Shown here: positions 49,752-63,890 of the stretch, piece after piece
Numbering within the stretch: the first letter of the stretch is position 1
Layout of the letters: the number at the start of each line of letters is the position of its first letter
Source: Bryum argenteum
Taxonomy: Eukaryota; Streptophyta; Bryopsida; Bryales; Bryaceae
Length of the DNA: 64,000 nucleotides
Direction of reading: 5' to 3'
Assembly: GCA_037043015.1 (NCBI GenBank)
Contig: CM073331.1
Location: 6,812,187 to 6,876,186, forward strand
Notes under the pieces: model-generated
The model's database searches: none
What the model was told of the DNA's origin: nothing
What the model saw: only the letters and a program-made list of their open reading frames with translations
Translations under genes and position numbers: made by a program

Positions 49752-51524
49752 ACAACTCGACAAATGCACACAATGGTTTCGAGTGGGACAGTACAAGCAC
49801 ATGAATCCATCGACAAAGTTGCGACCGTCCTCCGCAGCGCCATGAATTGATGAGCGCCCCACTGCCTCGCATGGCGTCGTACAGGGTGCTAGCTTGATCG
49901 GGAAAGTGGAAGCAGAGGCTTCTTGCCTTATTGAAGACAGATGATGGGCAATGGATTAGGTCTAAGAGATGGACAGCGTGAAATCAAAGGACAAATTCGA
50001 TGCACCCAAGCACGTGCAGCCATGACGATCGATGCGCCACTTCTAGCCTGCATTTAATGGCGGACAAGCACGAGGAGAGGTTGGTTAAGTAGAACCTCTT
50101 TATGAGCATTGGCGGCGGCCTTGCTCGACAACACCAAGCGCCAAAGACTAATTACTATATTCTTGAGCAAGAACGAGGTCATTCACTATTCAACTTGTTC
50201 CTTCAAATACAAAACCGACATGTACCTTAGAATATCTATTGTTGATACTACTACATATTTTTGATACATATGATTCTTTAATGCATTCATAAAAATCAAA
50301 GGGCTTGTGTTTCCGCCTTCGTAGTATTTTCATTCTCTCAAGCCGCTCACCAAGGTACATTGATGCAACAATCAATATTAAATAGGAGATTATGTATATA
50401 TTTAATAGGGGATTATTTATATTGCTTTCATTCTTTTAAACTAGTTTTTTATTGTCATTATCATTTTTCTCTAAAATAGAAGAAAAGGTGATTAATAATT
50501 AACCTTTTCATAATTAGAATAAATATGACACGCTTTTAAGGTAAAAGGGTGGTATTGATTAATAGCGCTTATAGCACCATAAATTATTACTAATGATAAA
50601 TAGAACTATTGAATAAAGATGCACTTGTGCAAAGCATACTCGTCATATTAATTATATCTTTATCATAAATATAAATTGGAATTGCAAACGTTTTTATATA
50701 ACACCTCATATTTCTTACATGTATCTTGGGTTCATCATCATGCACACTTGAATACTTATATACATAATTATTTGCTATATCTTACATTTATATTTATGAC
50801 ATGTACGAGTTATAAGCGTATATTAATAAGACTTTCATATTTACTATCAAATGTATATATAAGGCCGAATCAAAGACCAATTTAATTTTTGCACTAAGAT
50901 ATTTTGCATATCATTCTTTAAGGAAGTGACACCGCTAAGCTAAGGTAATTTGGTGCTTGAGTACATTGCATTTGAAGAAAATATTTCTTTTTGATGAACA
51001 CTATTATATCAAATAATAAGAACTCATATTTCCGTAACTCATTCAAATGTAACCAATGAGTTGATGCGAGTACGTAAAGATGAAAGTGCACATGCAAACT
51101 CCATTCATCCATTCTATGTAATTTATGTAAATACAACCATTCATAGACCGTATATGAAAACACTCATGACAAAACCAATAAAATTGAACTCAGCCAACAG
51201 ATAAAAAGCATTACAAACTAAGATACATATATGTATATATATATACAAGATTGAACATCAAGTTTTTTCTAAGTTGGCATGAATTAAAAGCCTTGTTGTT
51301 CAACCCACCCTAAAACTAATAGCACGTGGATCTCCTTCACCAATACAGACTTATCTTCTCGAGCGTATTAGACACACATTATCCTAGTACTCAAATGATA
51401 ATTACCCTTTTATATGAAATTAAATTATGTACATAACTTACCAATTCCATTTCTTAATCTACCAAGTATTACTTTCACTAGAATGGAGGAATTCATCATA
51501 ATTATGTCAGCGGCATCCATAGAT
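49752..51524. other. Intergenic DNA
   Basis: 49760-50140 is of moderate GC with no intact frame. 50150-51500 is AT-rich with short frames. A TATATA run lies at 51228-51246. No gene or RNA was identified. Confidence 0.4.
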
Positions 51525-51725
51525 ATGCATGTCCATTGCAAGTATGCTAGTGCATGTCCAATGTAACAATGGTCATGTATGTGCAGTACAAGCATACCCA
51601 TGCATGTGCATTACAAGTATACCCATGATGCATGTGCATTATAAGTATACCCATGCATGTGCATTACAAGTATGACCATGCATGTCCAATGTATGTATGA
51701 CCATGCATGTCCCTAGCATGGATGT
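51525..51725 (+). repeat. Minisatellite of about 26 bp, CATGCATGTGCATTACAAGT type
   Basis: The phrase 'catgcatgtgcattacaagt' plus 'ataccc', with variants (tccaatgt, atgacc), recurs seven or eight times. Many ATGCAT/CATG palindromes make it self-complementary. Confidence 0.85.
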
Positions 51726-52604
51726 ACAATGATGGCCATGTGGTGGCCTGGTGGGTATGATGTGATGGCCAGCTACTTTCTTGATCCGTGTGGGCAATGT
51801 TTCTGGACTTCCCGAGAACCGGCATGCAGCCATGGCCAGATGAATTATCGTATTGTCGTAGCCATGCTAATGGCCAAATTGCCGGTTCCAACCTTGAAAT
51901 CTTGAACCAGTAAGTGTGATCGAGCAGCTGCCCTAGCTAGCTACGGCAATTAGCGCACTCTACTAAAAGAGTACCTGACTGTGCAAGTCAAATGGAAGAT
52001 GTTTCATGCATGAGGTGCAAGGAGCTCGCAGTTTCGGTCGCTTATATGTATGATCGAGCTATGGCGACAGACTCCATTCAAGGAGTCAAAAGACTCGCAA
52101 CATGCGTAAGGACTTTCGGGTTGGCTGACAGAAGAAGATGATCGATCTCTTACGGGCGGAATCAACCGGCTTAGTCGTTAACTTTTGTCATGAAGATATT
52201 GCATGATTGTGCATGCACGCGCTTGCGCTTACGAAACATGGATTGAACTGTGGAGCCTGCACGCAACATGTCGTCTAACTTACACCCCGCTCGATCGCGT
52301 CAACTAATTATATCGTCAGTCACACTTCTTACGCGTTACTTTGAGCAACCGTTCACACGGATCGAAGCAATTACAGTAATGGACGAAGTGGCTGTAAGTC
52401 CGTCGTAAGCTCCAAAAGCTGTAGGATCCGTCAAATTTTACAGTGCTAGACGTTACAGTGCTCACCATGTGACCGGTGATTCATGAGGTGCAGGGGGCTC
52501 GCAATTGTGGTTGTTCATTTTTGATTGAGCAGCTGCCTTAGCTGAGGCGACTCAGGCACTCAATCATTTCGTGGAGTCCGTGACTGCAACATGCGAAGTA
52601 TTTT

Positions 52605-52886
52605 AGCCTCGAGTGGATTGTGAGGTTGAAGATGATCGACTTGGACTTGGATGTTGCAGACAGTGCTGATCATGTTTTTGATGAGGAGCAGGTGCAGAGA
52701 AGTTGCTGTCTCGTAGATGATGGAGTATCAGATTTTGCGCTAAGGGCGATTGACGCAGAGTCCGTGTACCTGATCAAGCGGCAGCACTTCCGAGCTGTTC
52801 GATCTGCGAGAGGGCAGCTAGCTCAGCCTGCTGAAATTGTTTCTGTCTTGAAAGTCATGCATGAGCACTTCGGGAGTACGTACTAA
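52605..52886 (+). CDS. Open frame in the conserved core of the tandem unit
   Basis: An 88-residue frame from 52620 (MRLKMIDLDLDVADSADHVF, then DEEQVQRSCC and LIKRQHFRAVRSARGQLAQP). About 100 nt of it (52623-52724) are almost unchanged in unit 2 (54170-54270), while the flanks differ more. Unit 2 breaks the frame after 'SCCLV'. I do not recognise the protein. It could be one exon of a decayed duplicated gene, or conserved non-coding DNA. Confidence 0.35.
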   Translation, partial: SLEWIVRLKMIDLDLDVADSADHVFDEEQVQRSCCLVDDGVSDFALRAIDAESVYLIKRQHFRAVRSARGQLAQPAEIVSVLKVMHEHFGSTY

Positions 52887-53038
52887 GATCAAAGAAATGC
52901 TTGCACTCACGTACGTAGTGAAGAGGTGGAATCTGTTACGTAGTCTCGACGTCCTGAGAATTTTCCAATTGCTACACCACAAATTATATGGAGATGTTAA
53001 AGTAGTTATAGTATGGACAAAGTTCATGAGGTCGGTGG

Positions 53039-53246
53039 AGCTTAAATCGATGATCGCTTTCCAAAGATCAAGTGGCTGGCCGGTCCACGAAGCTTGAATC
53101 GCTGATCGCTTTCATAAGAACAATTGGCTGCCCGGTCCAGGGAGCTTGAATTGCTGATCGCTTTCAGAAGATCAATTGGCTGCCCGGTCCAGGGAGCTTG
53201 AATTGCTCATCGCTTTCGCAAGATCACATGGCTGGACGATCCAGGA
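53039..53246 (+). repeat. 52-bp minisatellite, four units
   Basis: Units start with 'agctt(g/a)aat' at 53039, 53091, 53143 and 53195 (exact 52-bp spacing). Each contains 'gatcgctttc', 'agatcaattggctgcccggt' and 'ccagg'. A partial fifth begins at 53246. Confidence 0.95.
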
Positions 53247-53464
53247 GCTCGAAGCGATGATAACTTACTTATGAGAAAGTGGCTACCGTAGCTAGCTCGG
53301 ACAAATGACTCACTCAAATCGAGTAGTACGTCCGTGCACGTGCTTAAGCGGTCGGACTTCTGAGAACGAGTGGTGTTAGCTAATAGACATGGCCAGATGA
53401 ATTGTCGTATTGTCGGTTCCAATTTTGAAATCTTGAATCATGAGGTGCAGGGAGCTCGCCAATT

Positions 53465-54480
53465 TGTTGCTCAGTAAGTGTGATCGAGCAGCTTCCCTAG
53501 CTACAGCAATAATTAGCGCACTCTAGTTACGGAGTACGTGACTGTGAAAGTCAAACGGAAGATGTTTCATGCATGTGGTGCAAGGAGCTAGCAATTCTGG
53601 TCGCTCGTGTGCATGATCAAGCTACGGCGACAGCACTCAATTCAAGGAGTCTTTGACTGCAACATGCGAAAGGACTTTTGGATTGGCCGACAGAAGATCG
53701 ATCTCGTACGGGCCGAACCAACCGGCTTAGTGGCTGACTTTTGCCATGAAGATTATGCATGATCATGCATGCGCGCGCTTACGACATGGATTGAGTTGTG
53801 GAGCCTGCACGCAACATGTCGTCTAACTTACACCCCGCTCGATCGCGTCGACTAATGTCGTCAGTCACACTTCGTACGCGTTGCAATTAGAGCAACCGTT
53901 CACACGGAAGCTTAATTACAGTAACGGGCGAAGAGGCTGTAAGCGTGGTAAGATCCAGAAGCTGGAGGATCCGTCAAATTTTACGATGCTAAACGTTACA
54001 GTGCCCAGGCACCATGTGGCCGGAGATTCATGAGGTGCAAGGGGCTCGCAATTGTGGTTGCTAATTTATGATCGACCAGCTGCTGCCTTAATTGAGGCGA
54101 CTGACGCACTCATATCCTGGATCCGTGACTGCAACGTACATGCGAAGTATCTTCGCCCTCGAGTGGATCGTGAGATTGAAGATGATCGACTTGGACTTGG
54201 ATGTTGCAGACAGTGCTGATCATGTTTTTGATGAGGAGCAGGTGCAGAGAAGTTGCTGCCTCGTGAACTCATGATGGAGTATCAGATTTTGCGCTAAGGG
54301 CGATTGACGTAGAGCCGTGTACCTGATCAAGCGACAGGACTTCCGAGCTATTCAATCTGCAAGAGGCCAGCTAGCTCAACCTGCTGAATATTTTTTTTCT
54401 TTCTTCAAAGTCATGCATGAGCACTTCCGGAGTGTCCTTGGATTGTACAAGAGCGTGCACTCACGTGCGCAGTGAAGAGG
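53465..54480 (+). repeat. 1.5-kb tandem duplication, unit 2 (truncated)
   Basis: Aligns to 51905-52900. It ends near 54480 with 'cagtgaagaggggg', matching 52915, then enters unrelated AT-rich sequence. Confidence 0.85.
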
Positions 54481-57480
54481 GGGCCGGGGGTTTTGGTGCG
54501 TTTGTTTGTTAGATGAAAGGAAACACCATCATAACATTCCATATCCAGCTTTTTCACCTTCATCCCATAGTCACAGTGGCACAATTCGTAAGTCTAATCA
54601 ATGAGTTCGCAGATTAGAATGTTAATACTCATTCAAGAGATTGCTTTGTCCAAAGTCAATACCTAATCTAGTCCGCACACGCAATTTGAACTAAATTGCA
54701 TTAACTTAGCGATTCTATACTTAGCAATATACAAATTTTCAATATTTTTAATGGACTAAGATGTACTTAACCCTTTCAAGAACACCCTTTAGATTCCCAC
54801 TAGGTAGCTAAATATGAAATGCACAATGTTTTGCACTTGCGGACATGAAGAATAGTGCATTGTTTGAACTTTTAAGAATGGGCATTATGAATCATGAATG
54901 ATGCGATGTTTGAAATCGGGCATGATTAGAAGTGCAGTGTTTTAACGTGGACTTGATAAAGTGCAAGGCTATGTCCAATGTCTAACCCACTTACCAAAGT
55001 CCTTTCAAAGCACAACTTACACACAGTCACAACTTTTGTGATTGCACCATACAAAGACAAAAAGAATGCTACCCGATAATAAGTGTAAAGCTATGTTGGA
55101 GAAGTGTTTCCATGAAGGTTTTAAGAAACTATGCTTGAAGGGGGCTTATGCTCACGAGCGAATTGGGGTAAAACTACCCATAGTCCACCCAACCATATTG
55201 GAAAGGACATGTTTGTTACTTTGAAGTTGTGCATGAGTAATTTCAAACTAATAAGCCCGACTTCAAAAATGAACATGTTTTGTTGACTCTTAGGCACCGA
55301 TTCAAAGCTTAGTAGTTCCAAACCATCATGAGAGGTTGATAATAAGTATTATTGATGGTAACCATGATTGATGATGATGTGTTGTGAGGGTAAAGATTCA
55401 AGCTTGAGGTCCCACAAGCACTTTACTAAATCTCGCTCTCACAATATATAATCAAATCAACTTGACTTCCTTTCACATATTTACGCCTTAGAATTTGGAA
55501 TGTCGGTTGGTGAAAATACGTATGCATCAAATGGTAAGAATAGCTCACGACACATGGTACATGGTGAATGTGGGATAAATGGCAAATCACTCTCACTTTA
55601 TATGTTAACTAAGAGGTAGGGGACAAGAATCACAAGATACGACACGACATGCACTCCAAAAATTGGGAGCGAAAAACATGGAAAGCCATTTCATGGTACA
55701 TGGGCCATTACTCGATATCAATACTAAAATCCTATTCCACTCAAATATTGTAATACGAACAAATGAAGAGCATGAAATGTAACTAAAATTAAACAATTGG
55801 CCTTCCTTTTCCTTTGCGAAACGGCCCAAAAGTTAGTTTATTGAAGCGATTCAAGGAAATGATGCATCATTCGTAAGAATTTGTACCGAATGATGCTATT
55901 CATAAATGACCATGAATTGCGCTTATGGGTTCCACTTTTCCTTCAATTCAAAAGGTTAGATGGCTATTATAGCACACTATGTGTGTAATTCAAAAATCGG
56001 CCACAAGAAATGTTTTTTTGTAATCGTAATTATAACTTTATTACATGATTCCCTTCACAATGCTAAAAAATTCTTAAAGATCAATGAATCACAAGTAAGA
56101 TAATAAAAGTTTCAAAAATCTGTCCACCAGGATTATAATTCGCTCAGCTTCTTCACATTTAATATTAAATGGTTAACGAAGAAACATTCATAATTATAAA
56201 GTGTTCATCCTGACACAACCCATAATTAGTATGACCACATTCTGTTACAGTGTACTTTATTATTACAACCAAATATGCCATTGCAACCTCAAGACACAAT
56301 GTAACATAATCTCTAAATATTCTTTTATATTAAATGATTAATTAAAATGCAGTACTTAGGGGTTTTGGACTTTTGGTCACCTATACATGCATGCTGCTAA
56401 TAAAAAGCTCAGGCTCAATTACAGGATATCGCCAATTACCTTAAGAACATGAAACTAAGGAGAAAATAGTGAACCCAGTTTCAATAGGAACATGAATAAC
56501 ATTAAAACGGAAAGAATCAGCACAAAAATAAAAAAATCTCTATTCTTTATTCTTGATTCTTAATTCTCTATTAGACTCTATTATCATAATAATCAGTCTA
56601 TTCTCTAAAAGTAATCCAAGAAGATGTGTTTTGGGCTTTTGGCCACCCACACATGGTGAGCCCTAGTATTGAGCTCCACAAGCACAAATGCCTAGCATAA
56701 CCCAAATAGCAACATTGATAAAACTAAGTAGATTGAAGGTACTAACCCAGCTTTCACATCAGAAACATGTTCAAAAAGAAAGAAAGAAATCAATTAAGGG
56801 CTTAAAATGTCTCACAAAGCTTCAATAAGAGGTCCGAATCAGAAGCCTAATAATGCTCACCGGTAGAACAATTAGACTTTGATTACACAAATTTGCACAA
56901 ATTTCTCTCTCAAACGTTGAAATGCATTTCATCGTTTGTTTGATGAAAAAGTCTTGTCCACAATTTGGGTTATATTCCTAAGTATCTAGAGCTCAATTTC
57001 TCAACCAATTGATAATTTGGAACCTTAATAAAATGAAAGCCCACCCTTATTTAAGGACCACATTCTCATATACATGCATGTTGTACTTTATTACCACCCC
57101 CAAAATCAATAAACAACACAAAATAGTTCTAATCAAAGACAAAATCATGTACCTTTCGGTTGAAATGAAACTTTATGGGGTCCATGCAATGCAAGAAAAA
57201 TTTCTTAATTGCTCACATTGTAAATCATTCAAATATGTACGTACCACTTATTTTTACCCATACCCGTTCTCCCCACCTTCGCTTCGCCCCACCATTGGAA
57301 GCCAATTACTTTTGCCCACTCGCTAAAGATTTGGCAAAAGTTCATGAATTTAGACTTAAAGGGTTTATGACTTCCCATGTAAAGCATCCCTTAGAATATA
57401 TCTCTCGAGTGCCAAGAATAGAGATTTGATTTCATTTAACTTTGTGATCTAGATAAATAAACCTTATCCATAATCCCATA
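54481..57480. other. AT-rich intergenic DNA up to duplication copy B
   Basis: No gene is supported. Two diverged units of about 270 bp lie at 56350-56560 and 56625-56790 (shared 'ttttgg(a/g)cttttggtcacc', 'acatgcatgct/acatggtga', 'acccagtttca/acccagctttca'). Frames at 55042-55224 and 57009-57429 lack domains. Confidence 0.45.
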
Positions 57481-57679
57481 ACCATTGCGAATGGTTTCAC
57501 TTCACTTCACTTCACTTCACTTCCCATGTAAAAATTCCCTAAACACTATGAAGCATTGTTGAACAAGTATGAATCCTCATGTAGTATCTAGACAACACTA
57601 GCCTTCTCACTTTCACGGATTTCATTGATACGAAGATCGCTTGAGAGTTGTCACCATTTTTCTATGCGCAAGGTTGAAG

Positions 57680-57844
57680 ATGGCACTACAATTGACCGTG
57701 GGTAGTAGCTTCATTGATGTTTTTCTCACACCTTTGCAAAGCAACTACCAAACGCTCAGCTTGGTGCATCAACTCATAACCAAACAACTCCGAAACGCCC
57801 AAAACATCAGCTGCTCAAGGTATGATATTGATCTAACTATCCCA

Positions 57845-57880
<36 letters not shown>

Positions 57881-59828
57881 TGCAAACTACATGATTACAT
57901 AATAATGCTCTAAGATGCGCGTCATGTATATTATTGGCGAAAGTATGGGCTTTGAGGTATTTGCTCCAAAACCCTTGAAAACAATGTCTATGTCAAAATA
58001 AGTAGATGTTCATTACAAGCAAGCCTTACGTGCATTACGGTTGACGCCTTTTGTTGTAGTAATATCAATGCCAAATTGCTCTCATGCGGATTCCGATTAG
58101 GTAGTCTTAATGACCCAACCAATATTTTAACACTAGATTCTTATAATTACTTCCTCTTAAAGCTTTGAGATTTTCGAGCAAAATGAAACATGTAAGAGTA
58201 ATGATCAATGGATAATTAACCATGTAGTTGGAGTCTCAAAGTTTCCCGATATCTAGAGCAAATTAATATTGCTACTCTCAAAGTCTTTCCCGATATCTAG
58301 AGAAAATTAATATTGCATCGCTTAAAACAAAAAAAATAAGTGAGTTGTGTTGGTGACGAGTATGCAACATGGAGTATGCCCATGATACGGGTGCAAGATC
58401 ACCAAGCACGGCAAAATCCCAGCCAAAACAAACGACACACAACTATGGGCGGAGATGGTGAATCGTAGTCGCGCACACGGGTTTACATGAACCACCATCT
58501 CAACCGACGTGGGTGTGAAGGCATGGGAACTTCCTAGACCGGAGTATTCAACAGGAGTTAATTACTTGGTGGAATTGAAATGGGATCTCCCCCGCAAGAC
58601 ACGACTTTCCTTGTCGACACCGGAAGTGCCCTAACCTGGATGCAGGTCGAACATTGCGATCCATGCCTGGACGCTCCGCATTATCCATACCCCGCGGCAA
58701 GTCAAGACTCATTCGACAGATGGGTCGAATGTGCAGAGCCATTGTGCCAGGTGAGATCCTTTTCCAAGTGCCGAGTCTTAGCAATTGAGCTCTTACATGG
58801 ATCTAAACTACCTCAGTTACTCTGATATCCATATTTGCCTTGTATATAGGAGCAACAAGTTCTAGCTTACACTCTTTCTCCAGCTAGCAACAAGTACATC
58901 CATCACTTAAAAATCTTCTCGTTCGAAGAATAGTACTGATTTCACATTGTATGGATGATGACGCATGTGAGCTCGGGCCCCCGAGCGATTGTATTGCAAT
59001 TGCGCGATTTGGCGATGACTGCAAGTTTAATGTGGCATATACTGGCGGCACTAATGTTCGAGGGAAAGTGGGAATTGACACGATCCACTTCAACAACAAC
59101 GGGTATGATGAGTCGAAAGCGATTCATGTGGGAATGGCGTCCGAAATTCACGACGCCGATTCTCTGGTTTCGATGGAGTGATGGGATTAGCTCGAGCCCT
59201 CTTGACTGCCTTACCAATCGGACTCGAGTTCGACAATGTGTTCTCCCACTGCATAGTGAATCCAGCTTCTGGCAGAACGAGCAAGTTCACGATGGGGGCA
59301 ATTCCATCTGGCTTGAACCAACACTTAGACTACACTCCCATGCAAGCACCGACCAATTGGGAGAATCCTTTCTATTATGTGACTCTGATAGGAATTGCAA
59401 TGGTCGTGAAATCCGTGCCTTCGATCCCGCTTGGTTTGGACAAATTTTCTCGTGGCGGTCGTGGTCTTTATCGATAGCGGCGCCGCCGTAACGCTTTTTC
59501 CGTAAGTCGCTTGAATGTCATAATACGCCTACCGCCGCCAAGAACAAGGTTTCTCTATGGCGCATTTAGTCATATCCCTTCGCTTTGACACCACGGGTTC
59601 GCCGCGACCGGTTCTTCCCGACTCACTTTTAAGTTTGCCAACAATGCGGATCTCGGTGGTGACTTTCGGCGGAGGCTTTCAGAATGAGTGGCCCTTCATG
59701 TGCTTGGCTATGCATTACATACCTCGCGCGATACGTATGGAATTGCGAGTGTTATTGGTAATATCTTCCCGCAAAATCAGAGATGTTGTTTATGATAACA
59801 CGGACGACACCATTGGAATCGGTCCTTG
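57680..59828 (+). pseudogene. Aspartic protease, copy B, frame-broken
   Basis: Same exon order as copy A. Exon 1 (57680-57821) has lost two bases after 'ACCGTG', which destroys the signal peptide seen in copy A. Exon 2 keeps 'FLVDTGSALTW' and has the correct reading before 'NYLVEL', but then loses a base. Exon 3 (from about 58850) has several small indels after about 59160, including near the second catalytic motif (about 59467). The C-terminus 'DNTDDTIGIGP' is readable (59790-59829). As written it cannot encode the enzyme. Because many breaks sit at CTG/CAG or G runs, sequencing error is a real alternative. Confidence 0.8.
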
Positions 59829-60607
59829 AAATCGTTTTAGTGTTTGATCACCAACCATGCAGCTTCTAGCGACAGAATGGCAACACAATTGAAGTTTTGC
59901 GTCAATTGATGCGAAGATATTCGTTGGCACTTATGAATAAGATCTCTTCAAGTAGAAGATTGATGTCGCATGTTATGTTGTGTTTATTACAATCCTACTT
60001 AGCACTGTGAATGGCAACACAATTGCCGCTCTACTTCAATGGGTAGCTAGATGTAGGTGTGGGGTACATTTTGGGGGTGGGAATGTGAGGGGGTGGTAGA
60101 GGGTGGGGATCTTGAAAAAGGCGTAAGGATTATATACTACCTCCAAGTTGGTTCACCTAACTTATTTTTCTAAATACATGTCATTGCTATATGTATTCAT
60201 GATTGATTGTGAGCAATGCATTCTCCATTGAGTTAGCTCAAAGACATTTCATCCGCATTACATGTGAGTGCTTTTTTGATCCAAATGATTTGTCATTTCA
60301 TACAAAGAATGTACATCTAGAGCCACAAGTTCAATTTCCTTCAGCTCAAAACTCGTGACCCAATTCTTGTTCATTGGAGGAGACTCGAACTCTACCTTTT
60401 GCTCAACATGTAAATAATGAGAGTAGACTTCCTAAACCTCACTTGAATGCTATGTAGCACCAATTTAGAATAAAATTGAATAATTAGTGACAACAAAATG
60501 AGTTGAACCAACTTAGAAGAGTCCATATACTCGTTGTCTCACAAAATGAATGGCTTACTCCGCACAGGAGTTGTTTCAAAGAATACTTAATCAATTTGTT
60601 GAAATTA

Positions 60608-63600
60608 ATTCACACAGCTTCATTGAACCAACTTGCAAAAATCTTACAAAATTGAGGTCAAAATAACAACCTGGATTTGAAGCCACTTTTTCCGCATCCA
60701 TCCTCGGGCCTCATACTCCCGGCCGTCTCTCGCATTTGTACAAATCACGCTTCACTCACACCATAAAGTTGTTTATCACGGTAATAAATGAATGTTTTTG
60801 GCATGATCACTTAGTACCCCGTACCTTCTTCCTTGAGTTATCATCCCAAAATGCTAAGCAAAGAGCTAGCTAGGTGCTACAACAAGATGAAATGTGACAT
60901 TATAAACAAAACCCACAATCCACAATCACAACTTTACAAATCAATGAAATTTTCACAAACAATTTAGGTGAACTTACTCTAAATATATCTCTAAATATAT
61001 GAACCATATGATCACCTGGCTCATATTCATGAGACAAGAATCTTCCATGCCAAGTCAATCGCATACGATTGGGAAGTTGAAAGGCCTACATTGACTTATG
61101 AATATGATCAATAACAATCGAGATGAGCCCTCCCTGGCCGGATGTTGCATGTTATGATGTCAATAACATGACGCTGAAAATTCCCAATACCGCGAACAAA
61201 GAAAAAAAGTCATCGCGAAAATTGAAAATTGATACAATTGCATGCGAACCCATGCTTGTAACAAAGCCATAAATGCAAATTGAACAACCTGCATTGAAAA
61301 ATACATATTCATCCTAGCTACTTGAAGAGACATCAACCTCACCACCCGGCTCTTTGAGCTTAATACCGCCTTTTCATTTAATGGAAACATTGAATCACAA
61401 ATATCAAATCTATGACTCGGTGATAGGACAAAAGTCTTAGTTACATTGTCAATGTGTTCCTTTCCTTCCCGATGGGTTGACTAGTCCCGAGATCCTTCCC
61501 GATGATTGAATCAATTGAACACAACAATTGATTGAAAAAACAAAACGTATCAAAAATGTCAACCCAAAGAAACCCCGCAAAAGAATTCAAAACCAAGTAC
61601 ATGAACATGACTCATTTATCCATCCGTATTTAGAATTGAAAACAATTATACTAATGAACTACGACTAGTGTCTTAAGATTTTATTTTTTTATTTTTATTT
61701 TTTTTTTTCTACAATCGGAATGGAATAACTCGCCGCGATAATAAATTAAAGATCAAGATCCGCCTTCGCTTGGATGACTCAAGTTGAAAACCTTAGGGCC
61801 TGGGGGCAGTGCTCATTGAAAACCATAGCAATGGTACAAAACCCGCCAACACGGAAAGCCATCACATGAAGAAATTGAACGGAACCTCCTCAAATTCCAA
61901 GACGCGCAAGCAATATTGATTGATCCGCATGGTACCATTTACTATTGAAATCAAAACCTATAGAACAAATAAAAAGAACTCAAACAATCCTACTTAAATA
62001 GATGAACCCACCCAATCATCAATGAAACAAAGATGTCCAAATACCATCCGCAGCGTAAATGATGATTGTAAGCTACTCCATTACATTTCCTTGTTTGCTC
62101 ACACCACCGGAGAACCGTAAAAATGACCCTCATTCGACAACATATGTACAAAATTTGAGAACGTATGTATGCAATTTGGGTTTCAACAAGTCTCGCCCTC
62201 AAGATGTCGCTACCGCAACTGCGTAATTGTAATCGTGTAATTCACACTTTCATTGAACCGACTTGCAATAATCCTACAAAATTGAGTAAAAGATAACAAC
62301 CTGGATTTTGAGCCACTTTCTCCGCATCCATCCTTAGGCCTCATACTCCCCTACGTGTCTCTCGTGATTTGCACCAATCACGTGGAAAATGTTTCACGGG
62401 TACTAATTGATGTTTTTAGCATCACTTAGTACCCCCGCACCTTCTTCCTTGAGTTCAATATCATCCCAAAACACTAGCAAAGAGCTAGCTAGGTGTTACA
62501 ACAAAATGGAATGTGACATTATAAACAAAACCCACAATCCACAATTAGAACTTTACAAATCAATGAAATTTTGTCAAACAAAGGTCAACTTACTCTAAAT
62601 ATATCCCTAAATATGTAATGAACCATATGATCACCGACTCATATTCATGAGACAAGAATCGCTCTGCCAAGTTCGAAACCGCACATGATTGGGAAGTTGA
62701 AAGGCCTACAAAGTGAGTTTGTGAACAAAGCGTAAAAAGTCACTTACTATGAACAATTGAAAATTGATACAATTGCATGATTGTTCATGCACGTAACTAA
62801 GACTCCATAAATATATGCAAAACAACAAACCTGCATTGAAAGATACATATTCATCCTACTTGAAGAGACATCAACCCGAGCAAATTCTCTCTTAACTGAG
62901 CTTAGTTTAACCCTTAAAGGTCCGAACGACCATATTTTGTTGCTAGAATACAACGTATTTTGTTTGTATTGGAATGAGTGCACACCTTTAATAGATTTGA
63001 GTTCAAAGAACAAGTTGACATATAAATCCATGCGGTTCTACTAAGCTTTTAAGATCACAATATAGAGTTTCTTATTGGTAGCAAATCTCAATTATACGCC
63101 ACCGTACATACTATCCCCAAGGGACCTTTAAGGGTTAAACCTCTTCTAATTTAATGGAAACATTATTACACATGATTCAAATCTATGACTTCGGTGGTAG
63201 GAGAAAATTTTACTTACATTGTTAATGTGTTCCTTCCCGATGGGTTGACAAATAAACACCGAAATTGATTGACAACAAAAATGTATGAAAAATGTCAACT
63301 CAAAGAAAGCCTGGTAAAGTTAACCCCGCAAAAGAATTCCAAACCTACATACGAACATGACTCATTATCCATCTCGTATTTAGATTTCAAAACAATAGTT
63401 ACCAATGAACTACATGTACTAGTAAAGATTTCTATCTCGCCTTCTTTTTTTTCTCTCTACACCGGAAATGGAGTAACTCGCATATAAAGATTCAGCTTGG
63501 ATGACTCAAGTTGAAAACCCGGGCGTAAGGTGCTCATTGAAAAACCATAACAATGGTACAAAACCTTCCCCGCCAACACATGAGTTGAAATCGAATTCCA

Positions 63601-63890
63601 AGACGCGCGAAGCAATATTGATCCGCATGGTACCATTTACTATCGAAAAGAAATAAAAGAACTCAAACAATCCTACTTAAATAGATGAACCTACCCAATC
63701 ATCAATCGAAACAACATGTCTAAAATAACATCTCAGAGAGATGATGATTGTAAGCTACTCCATTTCCTTATTTGCTTACACCACCTGGATAACAAAAAAA
63801 TGACCCTCATCCGACAACATACAAAATTTGGGGTTCAAACTTTGGGCTTCAAAATTTGGGACTCTAGCATGTCACCGCATGCAACTGCGT
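60608..63890. repeat. Two 1.65-kb tandem units in copy B
   Basis: Units begin near 60608 and 62241 and correspond to 45751 and 47403 in copy A. The second unit again contains the 18-bp-ended insertion (about 62905-63140). The exon-like piece of unit 1 is altered ('tttttccgcatcc' for 'tttctctggcatcc'). Confidence 0.85.

Larger units (their letters stand above)
51905..53464 (+). repeat. 1.5-kb tandem duplication, unit 1
   Basis: It starts near 'gtaagtgtgatcgagcagct' (51911) and aligns through 'ggagcctgcacgcaacatgt', 'cttacaccccgctcgatcgc' and the 52620-52890 core to the 53464-54480 unit. It also carries a 52-bp minisatellite that unit 2 does not reach. The sequence is rich in ATGCAT and GATC words. 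Confidence 0.85.
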
